Positions 6,511 to 7,308 of a DNA stretch of 7,308 nt are shown here, piece by piece. The first letter of the stretch is position 1. Every line of letters begins with the position of its first letter. The notes beneath the pieces are model-generated. The model was not told where the DNA came from and did not search any database. It saw nothing but the letters and a program-made list of their open reading frames with translations. A program made the translations under genes and the position numbers. Where the stretch lies: positions 1 to 7,308 of the forward strand of contig JAFZJT010000314.1 of assembly GCA_017553815.1 (NCBI GenBank). Reading direction: 5' to 3'. Source of the DNA: Clostridia bacterium. Its GTDB lineage: Bacteria; Bacillota_A; Clostridia; Christensenellales; CAG-138.

Positions 6511-7308
6511 TTACCTCCTGTTCCAACCCTTTTGGTTCCCGGGTTGTCCGTTTGTGTATGCTCTACTGATTTTTACACCGTTGTAGAACACGAAGGTCAC
6601 CATGTTTTTATTTATGATGACCTTCGTTATGAATTGTTTCATTATGTTTTCGTCAAATTCTGCTATCTTTTTGTACTGCTTCGGATTAACTGTTTTTTTA
6701 CGACGGTTTTTATTTGTCATACTCAATTCACGTCGTTTTTCAGTTATTCGCTTCTTTTCTGCCCTGAACGTTTCCATTGGAATCATGTTACGCATTGCAA
6801 GTACAGCCAGTTCGTGTTCTTCATCCGATAGCCTACTTAGACTTACTTCACATTCGATTTCTTTGTTCCCTTGCGGCTTTGTTTCTATGAATTCATTGTA
6901 GCATTCAACAAACTTTTCTTTAAGCACCAAATCCTTAATTCTGGTACAATCGCATTTCTCCATGCCGTGTTCACTTTGCGTTCCACACATCCATATCGCT
7001 GTTTGCCATTTACGTCCACTATTATTTATCTTATGCCTGTATGACTTATTACATTGACCGCAGACTATCATGCCTGTAAAGGGATATTCCGCTACCGTTC
7101 CTCTCGGCTTCTTGTTCTTGCTTTTATTGGCTCGTATTTCTTGTGCCTTGTTATAAATCTCTTTAGTCACGATTGGGTCATGGCAGTTTTCTATGTAATC
7201 GGCTGCATCGTGATCCTTGGCATTAACTATGACTTCATCATCCCTGCAATCGGTGCGATCTGCAAGCTCGCGTTTACACCTGGCGCAGTAGCAGGCGGCC
7301 TTGTCGGC
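6511..7308 (-). CDS. Second large serine recombinase, C-terminal part, open at window edge
   Basis: Only the C-terminal half is present. Reading on the minus strand, YIENCHDPIVTKEIYNKAQE (about 7200-7141) matches the conserved linker after the recombinase domain (compare YVESTHPAIIDMETFERVQ in the neighbour). A zinc ribbon (FTGMIVCGQC then C and C-D-C, about 7080-6946), a charged helical stretch and the typical ending FYNGVKISRAYTNG then GNQKGW follow. The catalytic domain would lie to the right of the window. A GTG at 7170 could look like a start but lies inside the conserved linker, so it is internal. The frame stays open to 7308, but residues from 7308 to about 7210, including CYCARCKREL, do not look like a serine recombinase, and GC content is higher there. 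The gene may be truncated or fused at that point. Confidence 0.82.
   Translation of the reverse strand, partial: ADKAACYCARCKRELADRTDCRDDEVIVNAKDHDAADYIENCHDPIVTKEIYNKAQEIRANKSKNKKPRGTVAEYPFTGMIVCGQCNKSYRHKINNSGRKWQTAIWMCGTQSEHGMEKCDCTRIKDLVLKEKFVECYNEFIETKPQGNKEIECEVSLSRLSDEEHELAVLAMRNMIPMETFRAEKKRITEKRRELSMTNKNRRKKTVNPKQYKKIAEFDENIMKQFITKVIINKNMVTFVFYNGVKISRAYTNGQPGNQKGWNRR
6514..6519 (-). promoter_or_regulatory. Ribosome binding site inside the upstream gene
   Basis: AGGAGG is formed by the last two codons (Arg-Arg) of the upstream recombinase, with its TAA directly after it and the ATG at 6507 following 6 nt downstream. Ribosomes ending the first gene are therefore placed to start the second, which implies linked translation of the two recombinases. 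Confidence 0.85.

Noticed and set aside
6511..7170. Second recombinase as a complete 219-residue gene starting at GTG 7170
   Set aside because: The conserved linker continues upstream of 7170 in the same frame, so the GTG is internal and the gene is a C-terminal part.
4885..7308. One frameshifted recombinase split into two reading frames
   Set aside because: Both products contain their own zinc ribbon and C-terminal end, and the second has a full catalytic N-terminus, so they are two genes.

Overview
The window looks like accessory DNA from an anaerobic, low-to-mid GC Firmicute of the class Clostridia, probably a gut-type Oscillospiraceae, Lachnospiraceae or Eubacterium relative. The evidence is a secreted BspA-type leucine-rich-repeat protein with clostridial cysteine-rich repeats, tandem large serine recombinases of the clostridial type, strong AGGAGG ribosome binding sites and sigma-A-like promoter spacing. 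No rRNA, tRNA or CRISPR array is visible. Every gene I accept is on the minus strand.

Layout, left to right. Positions 1-640 are a mobile-element scar: a REP-like double hairpin (1-43), the tnpA end of an IS66-family element with its terminal repeat at 396-409, a 15-bp palindrome (433-471), two 22-bp direct repeats spaced 30 bp apart that resemble the end of an IS21-type element, and a terminator. Positions 641-4549 encode a 1302-residue secreted protein. It has a signal peptide, four modules each made of a short header followed by BspA-type leucine-rich repeats, a cysteine-rich triplicate and a C-terminal beta-rich domain. Positions 4550-4842 hold its control region. Positions 4885-6507 encode a full-length large serine recombinase (540 aa), and 6511-7308 the C-terminal part of a second one that runs off the right edge. 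The two recombinases are translationally coupled.

The most interesting part is the control region of the surface protein. A near-consensus promoter (4766-4794) lies just past the recombinase terminator. It is followed by a leader of about 210 nt with a 36-codon ORF that has its own Shine-Dalgarno. The leader ends in a strong intrinsic terminator only about 29 nt before the surface-protein start codon. The small ORF's stop codon falls exactly at the end of the 5' arm of that terminator, so translation of the leader and termination should be mutually exclusive. This is the arrangement expected of translation-dependent attenuation, but I recognise neither the peptide nor a known riboswitch class.

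The recombinases probably mobilise an element lying mainly to the right of the window, with the surface protein next to or inside it. Element ends and attachment sites cannot be located from this window. At about 7200 the base composition jumps (39% to 56% GC) and the recombinase reading stops looking like its family, so the right edge may hold a junction.
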